From an uncultured Atopobiaceae bacterium (lineage in GTDB: Bacteria > Actinomycetota > Coriobacteriia > Coriobacteriales > Atopobiaceae), in NCBI GenBank assembly GCA_944320385.1, contig CALUHH010000026.1, forward strand, positions 1-33,520: a DNA stretch of 33,520 bases, given 5' to 3'. Under the pieces are notes generated by a model that worked only from the letters and a program-made list of their open reading frames with translations, was not told where the DNA came from and made no database searches. Positions 7,311 through 15,985 of the stretch are shown here, piece after piece. The first letter of the stretch is position 1. Each line of letters begins with the position of its first letter. The translations under genes and the position numbers were made by a program.

Positions 7311-8272
7311 AGGATGCCCCCGAAGCGCAGCAGGAAGAACGCGGCCATGCCGCCGAAGAGCATGGAGTCGCTGCGGTCGAGCAGGCCGCCGTGGCCGGGG
7401 ATGAGGTTGCCGGAGTCCTTGACGCCGGCGCCGCGCTTTATGCGGGACTCGAAGAGGTCGCCAAAGACCGCCGCTATGCCAACGACCAGGCCGCAGACGC
7501 CCGCGAGAACAACGTCGAGATGAGGCACCAGGAAGAGGGCCACGAGCACCCACACCAGGACCGATCCCACGAGGCCGCCCACGAAGCCCTCGACGCTCTT
7601 GCTCGGCGAGATGCGCGGCGCGAGCTTGTGCCGGCCGATCGCGGAGCCCACGAAGTAGGCCATCGCGTCGTTGCCCCAGATCGAGAGCATGACGGCGAGC
7701 GCGAGCAGGGCGCCGGTGAGGCCGGGGTCGGCGTTGCGGATGAGGACGATGCTCGAGAAGGCGAGCGAGGTGTAGACGGGACCGAAGGCGGTGACCGCGA
7801 CGTCGGCGATGTTGGCGCGCGGCGTGAGGACGTACCACACGGCACAGGCCATCAGGAGCACAAAGATCACGAGCGTCAGGGCGAGAAGACCGTTGGCGTA
7901 CGCGGCGAGCGGAAACAGCAGGGCCGCGGCGAGGCCGACGCCCTCGTTGGGCATGCGGCCGCCCATGCGGCAGATGCGGAAGAACTCCGAGCAGCAGAGC
8001 CACGCCTCGGCGGCGATGAGCAGCGTCGTCGTGACGGGGCCCACAAACAGGCAGACAAGCGTCACGAGCGCGTAGATCGCGCCCGAGAGCGAGCGCGTGA
8101 GCAGGCGCTCCGCGGAGCTTCTCGCCTTCTGACCCTTGAGGTCCCCGGCCGCGCGCGCCTCCTCCTTGGAGGCGCGGCGATCCTCGAGGCGGTCGATCTG
8201 CCGGTCAAGGCCCGACGAGGCAGTGCCCCTCTCGGCGCCCTTGCCCTTCTCGGTGCTGCTTGAGGTGGTCAC
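7307..8272 (-). CDS. cdsA: phosphatidate cytidylyltransferase (CDP-diglyceride synthase)
   Basis: CdsA makes CDP-diacylglycerol from phosphatidate and CTP, the branch point for phospholipids, in the cytoplasmic membrane. The 321-residue protein has a hydrophilic N-terminal stretch of about 65 residues rich in Arg, Lys and Asp. About eight hydrophobic segments follow, and then the family signature KRGAGVKDSGNLIPGHGG with LLDRSDS close to the C-terminus. The GTG start overlaps the uppS stop by 4 bases, and the stop overlaps the dxr start. The charged N-terminal extension is longer than in many CdsA proteins. Confidence 0.96.
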   Translation of the reverse strand: MTTSSSTEKGKGAERGTASSGLDRQIDRLEDRRASKEEARAAGDLKGQKARSSAERLLTRSLSGAIYALVTLVCLFVGPVTTTLLIAAEAWLCCSEFFRICRMGGRMPNEGVGLAAALLFPLAAYANGLLALTLVIFVLLMACAVWYVLTPRANIADVAVTAFGPVYTSLAFSSIVLIRNADPGLTGALLALAVMLSIWGNDAMAYFVGSAIGRHKLAPRISPSKSVEGFVGGLVGSVLVWVLVALFLVPHLDVVLAGVCGLVVGIAAVFGDLFESRIKRGAGVKDSGNLIPGHGGLLDRSDSMLFGGMAAFFLLRFGGIL

Positions 8273-9054
8273 GATGACATCACTCCCCCGAAGCGACGCG
8301 AGCGTCCCTGGTACGAGGCGACGGCGCGCAGGAAGTCCCAGCGGGAGAAGTCGGGCCAGAGGACGGGCGTGACGTAGAACTCGGTGTAGGCGAGCTGCCA
8401 GAGCAGGTAGTTGGAGAGGCGCATCTCCCCGGAGGTGCGGATGAGGAGGTCCGGGTCGGGCAGGCCCGCGGTGTAGAGGCGCGCGGAGAGCGCGTCCTCG
8501 TTCACGTCGTCAACGGAGAGCTCGCCGGATGCGACCGACCGAGCGAGCTCTCGCGCCGCTCGCGCGATCTCGGAGCGGGCACCGTAGTTGACGGCGAGGG
8601 CGAACGTCATGCCGGTATGGTCGGCGGTCTCGTCCAGGCCGCGCTGAAAGACCGTGCGCGTGCGCTCGGGAAGGACGTCGATGTCACCGAGGAAGCGCAG
8701 GCGGACGTTCTCCTGGTGGAAGAGCGGGAGCTCCTTGACCAGCGTCGTGGCAAACAGATGCATGAGCAGGTCGACCTCGCGCTGGGGGCGACGCCAGTTC
8801 TCGGTGGAGAACGCGTACACGGAGAGCACGTCGAGGCCGAGGCGCACGCTCGTCGTCACGGCCTCGCGCAGGGAGTCGACGCCGGCGACGTGGCCCCTCG
8901 AGCGGTCGAGGCCGCGGGCGGTTGCCCATCGCCCGTTGCCGTCCATGATGATCGAGACGTGCGACGGAATCGCCTCGAGGTCGACATCGTCGAGGGAGAT
9001 GTCCTGCGGCGCGTCGGCGTAGTAGGCGCGGAGCTTTTTGGTGTCGAGGCGCAC
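8269..9054 (-). CDS. uppS: isoprenyl transferase (undecaprenyl diphosphate synthase)
   Basis: UppS condenses isopentenyl diphosphate onto farnesyl diphosphate to give the C55 lipid carrier for peptidoglycan and other wall polymers. The 261-residue cis-prenyltransferase carries IIMDGNGRWA (catalytic Asp38), followed by RSRGH, YAFSTENWRRP, and near the end DLLIRTSGEMRLSNYLLWQ and TPVLWPDFS. All are typical of the family. The GTG start shares one base with the frr stop TAG, and its stop overlaps the cdsA start. It links the two MEP genes of this operon to wall synthesis. Confidence 0.97.
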   Translation of the reverse strand: MRLDTKKLRAYYADAPQDISLDDVDLEAIPSHVSIIMDGNGRWATARGLDRSRGHVAGVDSLREAVTTSVRLGLDVLSVYAFSTENWRRPQREVDLLMHLFATTLVKELPLFHQENVRLRFLGDIDVLPERTRTVFQRGLDETADHTGMTFALAVNYGARSEIARAARELARSVASGELSVDDVNEDALSARLYTAGLPDPDLLIRTSGEMRLSNYLLWQLAYTEFYVTPVLWPDFSRWDFLRAVASYQGRSRRFGGVMSS

Positions 9055-9599
9055 TAGATCTCCATCACCTCGGCGCTCTTGGTCTTGAGCAGCTCGTCGA
9101 TCTTGGCGACGTAGGAGTCGGTGACCTTCTGGACGGCCTTCTTCTCGCGCGACTGCTCGTCGTCGGAGAGCTCCTCGTCACGCTCGATCTTGCCGTTGAC
9201 GTCGCGACGGACGTTGCGAACGGAGACGCGGGCCTCCTCGGCGAGCTCCTTGCACTCCTTGACGAGCTCGCGGCGGCGCTCCTCGGTGGGCTTGGGGAAC
9301 GGCAGGCGGATCGAGACGCCGTCGTTGGACGGGGTGATGCCGAGGTCGGAGCTCTCGATGGCCTTCTCGATGGCGCGCAGGGCGCTCTTGTCCCAGGGCT
9401 CGACGACGAGCATGGAGGCCTCGGGGACCTTGATGCCGGCGAGCTGGGTGATCGGGGTCGGCTGGCCGTAGTAGTCGACCATGATGGGGGCGAGGATCTG
9501 CGCATTGGCGCGACCCGTGCGGACGCGCGCGAAGTTGGCCTTGAGCGTGTCGAGGCACTTTGCCATGTTCTTCTCGGCGCGGTCGGTGTACTGGCTCAT
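9054..9599 (-). CDS. frr: ribosome recycling factor
   Basis: RRF splits the post-termination ribosome together with EF-G. The 181-residue protein is close to the usual 185. It has the N-terminal helix with VRTGRANAQIL, the hinge and beta domain with VDYYGQPTPITQLA and VEPWDKSALRAIEKAI, and the C-terminal RRELVKECKELAEEARVSVRN helix in two parts. The ATG lies 2 bases after the pyrH stop. pyrH-frr-uppS-cdsA is one of the most conserved bacterial gene orders, which supports the call. Confidence 0.98.
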   Translation of the reverse strand: MSQYTDRAEKNMAKCLDTLKANFARVRTGRANAQILAPIMVDYYGQPTPITQLAGIKVPEASMLVVEPWDKSALRAIEKAIESSDLGITPSNDGVSIRLPFPKPTEERRRELVKECKELAEEARVSVRNVRRDVNGKIERDEELSDDEQSREKKAVQKVTDSYVAKIDELLKTKSAEVMEI

Positions 9600-9601
9600 C
9601 T

Positions 9602-10330
9602 TTAGTCCTCCTCGACGACGGTGGTTCCAACGTGCTCTCCGCGGATGGCCCTCATGAAGACGCCGGGCTGCTTGATGTCAAAGACCATGATCGGCATCTT
9701 GTTGTCGTGGCACAGGGCAGTGGCGGTGGCGTCCATGACCTTGAGGTCGCGGTTGAGGACCTCGCGGTAGCTGATGGTCTCGAAGCGCTTGGCATCGGGG
9801 TTGGTGCGCGGGTCCGAGTCATAGATGCCGTCGACGTTGGTGGCCTTCATGAGGACCTCGGCGTTGATCTCGCAGGCGCGCAGCGCGGCGGCGGTGTCGG
9901 TGGTGAAGTAGGGGTTGCCGGTGCCGGCGGCGTAGATGGTGATGCGGCCCTTCTCGAGGTGGCGGATCGCGCGGCGGCGGATGTAGGGCTCGGCGATCTG
10001 GCGCATCTCGATGGCGCTCATGACGCGGCAGTCCATGCCGTTGCGCTCGAAGCAGTCCTGGAGCGAGAGCGAGTTGATGACGGTGGCGAGCATGCCCATG
10101 TTGTCGCCCTGGGCGCGGTCCATGCCCGCGGCGGCACCCGCCAGGCCGCGGAAGATGTTGCCGCCGCCCACGACGATGGCGACCTGCACGCCCGCCTCCC
10201 AGACGGGCCTGATCTCCTCGGCGAGGCGCTGGGGCACCGCTGGGTCGATGCCGTAGGAGCGATCGCCCATCAGGGCCTCTCCCGAGAGCTTGAGAAGAAC
10301 TCGCTGGTACTTGATGTTGTTGTCAGACAA
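9602..10330 (-). CDS. pyrH: UMP kinase
   Basis: PyrH phosphorylates UMP to UDP for pyrimidine nucleotide supply. The protein belongs to the amino-acid kinase fold: [10 protein letters not shown] at the N-terminus, [10 protein letters not shown], the [13 protein letters not shown] helix, [17 protein letters not shown] and [13 protein letters not shown] chose TTG at 10330 because GGAGG lies 5 bases upstream and the protein then starts [11 protein letters not shown] with a family-typical length of 242. An in-frame upstream start at 10360 would add 10 residues. It is the first gene of the pyrH-frr-uppS-cdsA-dxr-rseP-ispG operon. Confidence 0.97.
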   Translation of the reverse strand: MSDNNIKYQRVLLKLSGEALMGDRSYGIDPAVPQRLAEEIRPVWEAGVQVAIVVGGGNIFRGLAGAAAGMDRAQGDNMGMLATVINSLSLQDCFERNGMDCRVMSAIEMRQIAEPYIRRRAIRHLEKGRITIYAAGTGNPYFTTDTAAALRACEINAEVLMKATNVDGIYDSDPRTNPDAKRFETISYREVLNRDLKVMDATATALCHDNKMPIMVFDIKQPGVFMRAIRGEHVGTTVVEED

Positions 10331-10363
10331 GCCGACCTCCACTCCTCGATGTGGCTTCACGTG

Positions 10364-10369
10364 ATTCTA
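10364..10369 (-). promoter_or_regulatory. possible -10 element of the pyrH operon promoter
   Basis: TAGAAT occurs on the minus strand 34 bases upstream of the pyrH start, within CTGATAGAATCAC. No clear -35 hexamer is visible at 16-18 bases. The tsf terminator lies further upstream, so the operon needs a promoter in this roughly 130-bp gap. Confidence 0.4.
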
Positions 10370-10460
10370 TCAGAGAGCGGGCACGGGCGGCACGAGGCGT
10401 CGGCGGGCCCGTCCGAGCGCCCCACGGGCGGGTCGGCGTGCGAGAAGGACCTCGGGCTGC

Positions 10461-10495
10461 AAAAAGGGGGCCGGCGATGTGCTCGCCGGCCCCCC
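10461..10495 (-). terminator. Rho-independent terminator of rpsB-tsf
   Basis: A 12-bp perfect stem (GGGGGCCGGCGA at 10466-10477 with its complement at 10483-10494) has a 5-base loop. On the minus strand it is followed by TTTTTGC, and it lies about 20 bp after the tsf stop. Confidence 0.9.
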
Positions 10496-10515
10496 GAAGA
10501 CGATCGCTCTGGTCG

Positions 10516-11385
10516 CTACTCGCCGAAGGTGTAGCGGATGAAGCTCATGACCTCGACGGTGTCGCCGAGGGACTTGCCCACGTTCTGGGCGAGCTGGCCG
10601 ATGGTGAGGGAGCTGTCCTTGACGAACTCCTGCTCGGTGAGGACGCTCTCCTTGAAGTACTTCTCGAGGCGACCCTGGGCCATCTTCTCCTGGATGGCCT
10701 CGGGCTTGCCCGACTCGGCGGCCTGGGCCTTGTAGATGGCGAGCTCGTGCTCGATCACGTCGGCGGGGACGTCGTCGCGACGGGCGGCGACGGGAGCCGC
10801 GGCGGCGACCTGCATGGCCACGTCGTGCGCGAAGGTCTTGAACTCGTCGGCGGCAGCGGTCTCGGCCTTGCCGAGCTTGAAGGTCACGATGTCGGCGAGC
10901 TTGCCGCCCAGGTGGACGTAGCTGCCGAGGGCGCCGTCCTCAGCGGTGACGCGCTGGAAGCGGGCGATCTTCATGTTCTCGCCGATGACGTGGATCATCT
11001 CGGTGAGCTCGGCCTCGACGGTGGACTCGCCCATGGCGCAGGCCTTGAGGGCGTCGACGTCGGCGGGGTCGTTCTCGGCGACGATCTTGGCGAGCTCGAG
11101 GGCGAAGCCGGTGAACTTGGGGTTGGTGCCCACGAAGTCGGTCTCGCAGGTGAGCTCGAGGATGGCGCCGAGCTTGGAGTCGTCGGAGACGTAGGTGGCG
11201 ATGGTGCCCTCGTTGGTGTCGCGGCCGGCGCGCTTGACGGCCTTGGCGACGCCCATGGTGCGGAGGATGTCGACGGCCTTGTCGATGTCGCCATCGGCCT
11301 CGACGAGGGCCTTCTTGCACTCCATCATCGGGGAGTCGGTCATCTCGCGGAGCTGCTTGACGAGGGCGGCGGTAACCTGAGCCAT
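10516..11385 (-). CDS. tsf: translation elongation factor Ts
   Basis: EF-Ts exchanges GDP on EF-Tu. The 289-residue protein has the N-terminal UBA-like domain, then the diagnostic TDSPMMECKKALVEADGD, followed by KAGRDTNEG-type sequence (here KRAGRDTNEGTIATYV). The core has ELTCETDFVGTNPKF, and the C-terminus contains VLTEQEFVKDSSLTIGQL. It is the second gene of the rpsB-tsf pair, 39 bp behind rpsB, with its own ribosome-binding site (GAGGAGAA), and ends at a strong terminator. Confidence 0.98.
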   Translation of the reverse strand: MAQVTAALVKQLREMTDSPMMECKKALVEADGDIDKAVDILRTMGVAKAVKRAGRDTNEGTIATYVSDDSKLGAILELTCETDFVGTNPKFTGFALELAKIVAENDPADVDALKACAMGESTVEAELTEMIHVIGENMKIARFQRVTAEDGALGSYVHLGGKLADIVTFKLGKAETAAADEFKTFAHDVAMQVAAAAPVAARRDDVPADVIEHELAIYKAQAAESGKPEAIQEKMAQGRLEKYFKESVLTEQEFVKDSSLTIGQLAQNVGKSLGDTVEVMSFIRYTFGE

Positions 11386-11424
11386 GGTGGTTCTCCTCTT
11401 CTCGGGGTTCTCGGTGCGGGGACG

Positions 11425-12198
11425 TTACTCGGCGGCGGGAGCCTCGGCCTCGGCCGGGGCGGCCTCGACGACGGGCTCGGTGGTGCCGGCGGCCATCTCC
11501 TCGGCCGTGATCTGCTCCTTGCCGGAGCCGGCGAGGACGGCGTCGGCGGCGAGCTCGCACATGAGGGAGACGGAGCGGATGGCGTCGTCGTTGGCGGGGA
11601 TGCCGTAGTCGATGACGTCGGGGTCGGAGTTGGTGTCGAGCAGGCTCACGACGGGGATGTGCAGGCGGTTGGCCTCGCGGATGGCGATCTCCTCGCGCTT
11701 GGAGTCAACGACGAAGATGGCCTGCGGAAGGGCGGTCATGGTGCGGGCGCCGCCGAGGTTGGCCTGAAGCTTGGCGAGCTCCTTGGAGAGGACCGCCTGC
11801 TCCTTCTTGGGCAGCAGCGCCATGCGGCCGTCCTCGACCATGGCCTCGAGCTCCTCCATGCGGGCGATGCGGGAGCGGATGGTCACGAAGTTGGTGAGCA
11901 TGCCGCCGAGCCAGCGCTGGTTGATGTAGGGCATGCCGCAGCGCTCGGCCTGGGCCGCGATGGGCTCCTGGGCCTGCTTCTTGGTGCCCACGAACAGCAC
12001 GGTGCCGCCCTTGGCAGCGGTCTCCTTGAGGAAGGTGTAGGCCTTGTCGGCGCCGAGCATGGTCTGCTTGAGGTCGAGGATGTAGATGCCGTTGCGCTCG
12101 CCGAAGATGTAGGACTTCATCTTGGGGTTCCAGCGGCGGGTCTGGTGACCGTAGTGGCAGCCGGCGTCGAGCAGGGTCTGGATAGTGATCTTAGCCAT
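11425..12198 (-). CDS. rpsB: 30S ribosomal protein S2
   Basis: S2 binds the back of the 30S head-body junction. The 257-residue protein opens with the typical [22 protein letters not shown] split, and has [30 protein letters not shown] and [12 protein letters not shown]. Later motifs are [23 protein letters not shown] and [19 protein letters not shown]. The C-terminal 30 residues are Ala/Glu-rich. AGGAGG lies 5 bases before the ATG. Transcription is from the promoter at 12358-12386 through a structured leader. Confidence 0.98.
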   Translation of the reverse strand: MAKITIQTLLDAGCHYGHQTRRWNPKMKSYIFGERNGIYILDLKQTMLGADKAYTFLKETAAKGGTVLFVGTKKQAQEPIAAQAERCGMPYINQRWLGGMLTNFVTIRSRIARMEELEAMVEDGRMALLPKKEQAVLSKELAKLQANLGGARTMTALPQAIFVVDSKREEIAIREANRLHIPVVSLLDTNSDPDVIDYGIPANDDAIRSVSLMCELAADAVLAGSGKEQITAEEMAAGTTEPVVEAAPAEAEAPAAE

Positions 12199-12242
12199 GG
12201 TAACCTCCTGTGGTTGCTCCTCCGCGCGAGGTCATCCCCGAG

Positions 12243-12285
12243 ACGCCACCCGGGACCTGGCAAGGTGTCCCGGGCACCACGGCGT
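12243..12285 (-). promoter_or_regulatory. structured 5' leader of rpsB
   Basis: In the roughly 150-base rpsB leader, an outer ACGCC/GGCGT pairing and an inner perfect 8-bp stem (CCCGGGAC/GTCCCGGG, 12249-12256 with 12267-12274) can form, with a 10-base loop. S2 is known to regulate rpsB-tsf in other bacteria, so an autoregulatory leader is plausible. No named leader family is recognised from the sequence. Confidence 0.45.
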
Positions 12286-12357
12286 GCGGGTCGTCGCGCG
12301 TGCGTGATTGTGCCGCGCGGTTACGCGGCATGCCGTGCTTGTGCACAACGAGTAGGT

Positions 12358-12386
12358 AGTATAACGGGCCGTCCTCGGCTTGTCGA
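12358..12386 (-). promoter_or_regulatory. sigma-70-type promoter of rpsB-tsf
   Basis: On the minus strand TCGACA (12381-12386) and TATACT (12358-12363) are separated by exactly 17 bases. This is one mismatch from consensus in each box. It predicts a transcript start about 150 bases upstream of rpsB. Confidence 0.75.
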
Positions 12387-12491
12387 GGCCTTCACGCCCC
12401 GCTCACAGGGTCTTCTCGGCGATTCTATTGAGAATGTGAGCGCGCAACGGGCACTGATCCTCAATTGGGTTCGCGCGGCGCCCGTCTTGGA

Positions 12492-12670
12492 GCCCGCACT
12501 CGTGAGTGCGGGCATCGAGTGCGGGCACATTTGGGCCCAAGGCGCGTCGAGTGCGCGGCCCTTCTCGGCCAACGGCGCCAGGTGCGCGCATCGAGTGCGC
12601 GCCGGCCCGCACTGGATGCGCCGGGCGAGAAGTGCGGGCGCGCTCCCGGCGGACGTCGCCGAGTGCGGGC
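12492..12670. repeat. cluster of GAGTGCGGGC/GAGTGCGCG repeats between xerC and rpsB
   Basis: GAGTGCG followed by GGC or CG(G/C)C recurs at about 12504, 12517, 12549, 12593 and 12661, with a close variant (AAGTGCGGGC) at about 12630. Inverted copies (GCCCGCACT) occur at 12492 and 12605. The first inverted and direct copies form a 22-bp palindrome with 10-bp arms (12492-12513). Spacing is irregular. It is in the 501-bp gap after the xerC stop and upstream of the rpsB promoter. It may contribute to xerC termination, but no T tract follows. No gene was seen here. Confidence 0.5.
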
Positions 12671-12699
12671 AGAGCCCGTCCAGAGGGGTGGGCGAGCCG

Positions 12700-13656
12700 T
12701 CACGCGCGCGGGTGGGCGCGCGCGGCGGCGTCGCGCAGGCGCTCGACCGAGAGGTGCGTGTAGACCTGCGTCGTCGAGAGGCTCTCGTGGCCGAGCAGCT
12801 CCTGCACGCTCCTCAGGTCCGCTCCCCCGCCGAGCAGCTCGGTCGCGTAGGTGTGGCGCATCGCATGGGGCGTGAGGCGCGGGTCGAGGCCCGCCTGGTC
12901 CACGCGCCGCTCGAAGACGGTGCGCAGCGCGTCGGCCGACATGGGGTTGCCGCGCGTGGAGAGGAACAGGGCGTCGCTCGCCCGTCGCGCTCGGGCGGCG
13001 AGCTCGGGTCGCGCCCCGTCGAGGTAGCGGGTCGCCCAGCCGAGTGCTGAGGCGTAGACGGGGACGATGCGCTCCTTGGAGCCCTTCCCGAAGAGGCGCA
13101 CCTGCGCCCGGGGGACGTCGACGTCAGACACGCGCAGGCCGGCCACCTCAGAGACGCGCGCGCCGGTCGCGTAGAGAAGCTCGAGGAAGGCGCGGTCGCG
13201 CAGACTCGTCGGGTCTCCCCCGTCGCAGGTCGCAAGCAGGCGATCGGCCTCGGCGTCGCTCATCGTCGCGGGAAGCGCGCGGGCGACCTTGGGGCTCGCG
13301 ACGGCGGCGACGGCAGCCCCGTCGCACACGCCCGCCCGGCTCATCCAGCGGTAGAGCCCGCGCAGGGCGGAGAGGTGGCGGTTTACCGTGCGGCTCGAGT
13401 AGCCCGCCCGCGCGAGCTCCGAGAGGTAGGAGCGCAGCTCCCGGTGAGAGATCGAGAGCGGGCGCACCCCCTCGCGACCGGCCCACTCCCTGAAGGCCTC
13501 GAGGTCGCGGCGGTAGGCGCGCACGGTGTTGGCCGAGAGGTTGCGGACCGTGGCGAGGTGCGCGCAGAAGCCCTCGATCTGCCGGTCGAGAAGATCGAGC
13601 TCGGCCGCTCGCGCCCGCGCCTCGGGGCTGAGGAAGTCCGTCGCCCCCTCGCTCAC
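12700..13656 (-). CDS. xerC: tyrosine recombinase XerC/XerD family
   Basis: This is a site-specific recombinase that resolves chromosome dimers at dif sites. The 318-residue protein has the N-terminal SAM-like DNA-binding domain (residues 25-115) and a C-terminal catalytic domain. All catalytic residues are present: R167 in ATGARVSEV, the Lys in GKGSKERIVPV, H264 and R267 in TPHAMRHTYATELL, H290 in LLGHESLSTTQ, and the nucleophile Tyr299 in QVYTHL. Position next to trmFO and upstream of rpsB matches xerC (codV) of Bacillus. Sequence alone does not separate XerC, XerD or a single-recombinase system. The GTG start overlaps the trmFO stop by 4 bases. Confidence 0.93.
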   Translation of the reverse strand: MSEGATDFLSPEARARAAELDLLDRQIEGFCAHLATVRNLSANTVRAYRRDLEAFREWAGREGVRPLSISHRELRSYLSELARAGYSSRTVNRHLSALRGLYRWMSRAGVCDGAAVAAVASPKVARALPATMSDAEADRLLATCDGGDPTSLRDRAFLELLYATGARVSEVAGLRVSDVDVPRAQVRLFGKGSKERIVPVYASALGWATRYLDGARPELAARARRASDALFLSTRGNPMSADALRTVFERRVDQAGLDPRLTPHAMRHTYATELLGGGADLRSVQELLGHESLSTTQVYTHLSVERLRDAAARAHPRA

Positions 13657-14984
13657 AGCGCGGTCCCCGGGAAGAGGTCGGGGCGCGAGGCGACGTAGGC
13701 GTCGAGGTCTGCGCGAGCGCGCTCGACAAGGGCCGCGCGGCGCTGCGCCTTGTTTCGCGGGGGGTCGCAGAGCGGCGGCACGAGGCCGAAGTTCACGTGC
13801 ATGGGCTGGTAGCCGGTCGTGGCCGGGTCGGTGGCGTAGGCAACGAGCGAGCCGAGCGCCCCGGTGGCGGGCAGCCTCACCGGCTCGCCGCCGGCGAGCT
13901 CCGCGGCGGTGTTGAGGGCGGCGAGCAGCCCGGACGCTATGGCCTCGACGTAGCCCTCGGTCCCCGTGATCTGGCCGGCGAGGCGCACCTGCGTCCCGGG
14001 AATGGCGAAGGTCCCGTCGAGGGTGTGCGGGGAGTCCACGAACGAGTTGCGGTGCATGACGCCGTAGCGCAGGAACTCCGCGTCCGCGAGACCGGGGATC
14101 ATCCGGAACACGCGCCGCTGCTCGGGCCAGGTGAGGTTCGTCTGGAACCCGACGAGGTTGTAGGCGGCGCGAGAGGCGTTCTCCGCGCGCAGCTGGACCG
14201 CCGCCCAGGGACGCCTGCCGGTCCTGGGGTCGGTGAGCCCCACGGGCTTGAGGGCGCCAAAGCGCAGCGAGTCATGGCCCGTCCGGGCGACCTCCTCGAC
14301 CGGCTGGCAGGCGCAGAAGAGGTCGGCCTGCTCGAAGTCGCGCGCCATGACGCGCTGGGCGCCGAGGAGTGCGTCCATGAAGGCGTCGTACTCGTCGCGG
14401 GTCATGGGGCAGTTGAGGTAGTCTCCCGCCCCCTCCTCCCCGTAGCGGGACTGCTCGAACACGAGCGTGCGGTCGAGCGAGTCGGCGTCGACGATGGGCG
14501 CCGCGGCGTCGTAGAAGCTCATGCGCTCGCCGCCCACGACCTCGGCGAGGGCGGAGAAGAGCGCGTCGGAGCACAGCGGGCCGGCGGCGATGACGCACGG
14601 GCCGTCCGGCAGCTCGGTGACCTCCTCGCGCACGACCTCGATCAGGGGGCTCCCCTCGACGCGCTCGGTGACGGCGTTCGAGAAGAGCTCGCGGTCGACG
14701 GCGAGCGCGCCCCCCGCCGGAACCGCGCACGCCCGTGCGATGGCGAGAAGCTCGCAGCCCATGCGTTCGAGCTCCCACTTGAGAAGGCCGGCGGCGACGT
14801 CGGGCTTGGTCGACTTGAGAGAGTTGGAGCACACGAGCTCGGCGAGGCCCGCGCCGTGATGGGCGGCCGACGCCTTGACGGGACGCTGCTCGTAGAGTCG
14901 CACGCGAACGCCCCTGCGCGCGAGCTGCAGGGCGCACTCGCTGCCTGCGAGGCCCCCTCCGACGACCGTTACCGTCTGCTCCAT
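13653..14984 (-). CDS. trmFO: methylenetetrahydrofolate--tRNA-(uracil-54-C5)-methyltransferase
   Basis: TrmFO makes ribothymidine at position 54 of the tRNA T-loop using methylene-THF as carbon donor and FADH2 as reductant. The 443-residue protein has the FAD-binding VVGGGLAGSECALQLA at the N-terminus, then ELVCSNSLKS containing the family Cys, and GGALAVDRELF. Later motifs are YLNCPMTRDEYDAF, LRFGALKPVGL, VGFQTNLTWPEQ, GQITGTEGYVEA and PMHVNFGLVPPL. Length is that of the family. Its stop overlaps the start of xerC, and dprA lies 83 bp upstream. topA, which sits between dprA and trmFO in Bacillus, is absent here. Confidence 0.97.
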   Translation of the reverse strand: MEQTVTVVGGGLAGSECALQLARRGVRVRLYEQRPVKASAAHHGAGLAELVCSNSLKSTKPDVAAGLLKWELERMGCELLAIARACAVPAGGALAVDRELFSNAVTERVEGSPLIEVVREEVTELPDGPCVIAAGPLCSDALFSALAEVVGGERMSFYDAAAPIVDADSLDRTLVFEQSRYGEEGAGDYLNCPMTRDEYDAFMDALLGAQRVMARDFEQADLFCACQPVEEVARTGHDSLRFGALKPVGLTDPRTGRRPWAAVQLRAENASRAAYNLVGFQTNLTWPEQRRVFRMIPGLADAEFLRYGVMHRNSFVDSPHTLDGTFAIPGTQVRLAGQITGTEGYVEAIASGLLAALNTAAELAGGEPVRLPATGALGSLVAYATDPATTGYQPMHVNFGLVPPLCDPPRNKAQRRAALVERARADLDAYVASRPDLFPGTAL

Positions 14985-15067
14985 GGCCCATCCCTCCCGG
15001 CGTTCCCGCCGCGTCGACTACCCCCTCATTGTGCCCCAAGGCGCCCCCGCGCAAAAGCGCCCGAGGT

Positions 15068-15976
15068 CTACGGGCGTGCGCCGGCCTCACCGAGGAGGTA
15101 GGCGCGCGTCACGGCGTACCTCCCGTCGGGGAGGCGCTCCACCAGCCCCCGCGCCTCGAAGTCCGTGAGCGTCCTCAGCACCGTGAGCACGCCCTCCCCC
15201 AGCCTGGTGGCGAGCTCGTCGGGCCGGGCGGGAGAGGCGAGCAGCGCGCCCATCACCGGCCCCGCGTCGCGCCTGCTCGGGTCGGGGGCGAGCACGGCCG
15301 CCCCGTAGTCGAGCGAGAGCGCCACGGAGAGGGTCTGCTCGTCGGGAATGACGCGCGCCCCGTCGGCGATGAGGCGGTTGGTGCCCGCCGAGTTGGGCGA
15401 GAAGATCGAGCCGGGGATCGCGTAGACGACCCTTCCGAGCTCAGCCGCGGCCTCCGCCGTCGAGAGGGTTCCCGACCTCGGCCCCGCCTCCGTCACGACG
15501 AGCACCTCGGAGAGCGCCGCGATCATCGCGTTTCTGCGGGGAAACGCCCAGCGGCGCGGACCGGTCCCCCAGCGCTGCTCCGAGATGACGGCGCCGCCCG
15601 CCGCTACGGCCCCGTCATAGATGTCTCTCGAGGACTGCGGGTAGACTGCGTCGGCGCCGCAGCCCGATACGATCACGGTCCTGCCGCCTGAGCGAAGGGC
15701 GGCGGCGCTCGCGGCGTGGTCGCATCCCATAGCTCCGCCCGAGACCACCGTGATGCCGTGGCCGGCGGCGACGCGCGCCGCCATCTCCGCGATCGTGAGG
15801 CCGTAGGGCGTCGCGCGGCGCGAGCCCACGACCGACAGGCACGGCCCCGCGAGTGCGGAGGGGTCCCCTCTGCCGTAGACGACCTCCGGAGGGTGAGCGA
15901 GCTCCAGCAGGGCCTGCGGATAGTCCTTCTCGCCCATCTTGATCTCCCATCTGTCCGCTGACCCAACCGCTGCCAT
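15068..15976 (-). CDS. dprA: DNA-processing protein DprA
   Basis: DprA loads RecA onto incoming single-stranded DNA in natural transformation. The 302-residue protein starts with a YPQALLELAHPPEVVYGRGD segment in two parts, and then has the Rossmann-like core: VVGSRRATPYG, TVVSGGAMGCD, VIVSGCGADAVYP, FPRRNAMIAALSEVLVV, and ARGLV in the tail. After the GTNRLIADGARV helix, a C-terminal winged-helix domain is visible (PDELATRLGEGVLTVLRTL split; residues about 235-295). No N-terminal SAM domain is present. It lies 9 bp downstream of comM in one probable competence operon. Confidence 0.94.
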   Translation of the reverse strand: MAAVGSADRWEIKMGEKDYPQALLELAHPPEVVYGRGDPSALAGPCLSVVGSRRATPYGLTIAEMAARVAAGHGITVVSGGAMGCDHAASAAALRSGGRTVIVSGCGADAVYPQSSRDIYDGAVAAGGAVISEQRWGTGPRRWAFPRRNAMIAALSEVLVVTEAGPRSGTLSTAEAAAELGRVVYAIPGSIFSPNSAGTNRLIADGARVIPDEQTLSVALSLDYGAAVLAPDPSRRDAGPVMGALLASPARPDELATRLGEGVLTVLRTLTDFEARGLVERLPDGRYAVTRAYLLGEAGARP

Positions 15977-15985
15977 GTATCCCCC

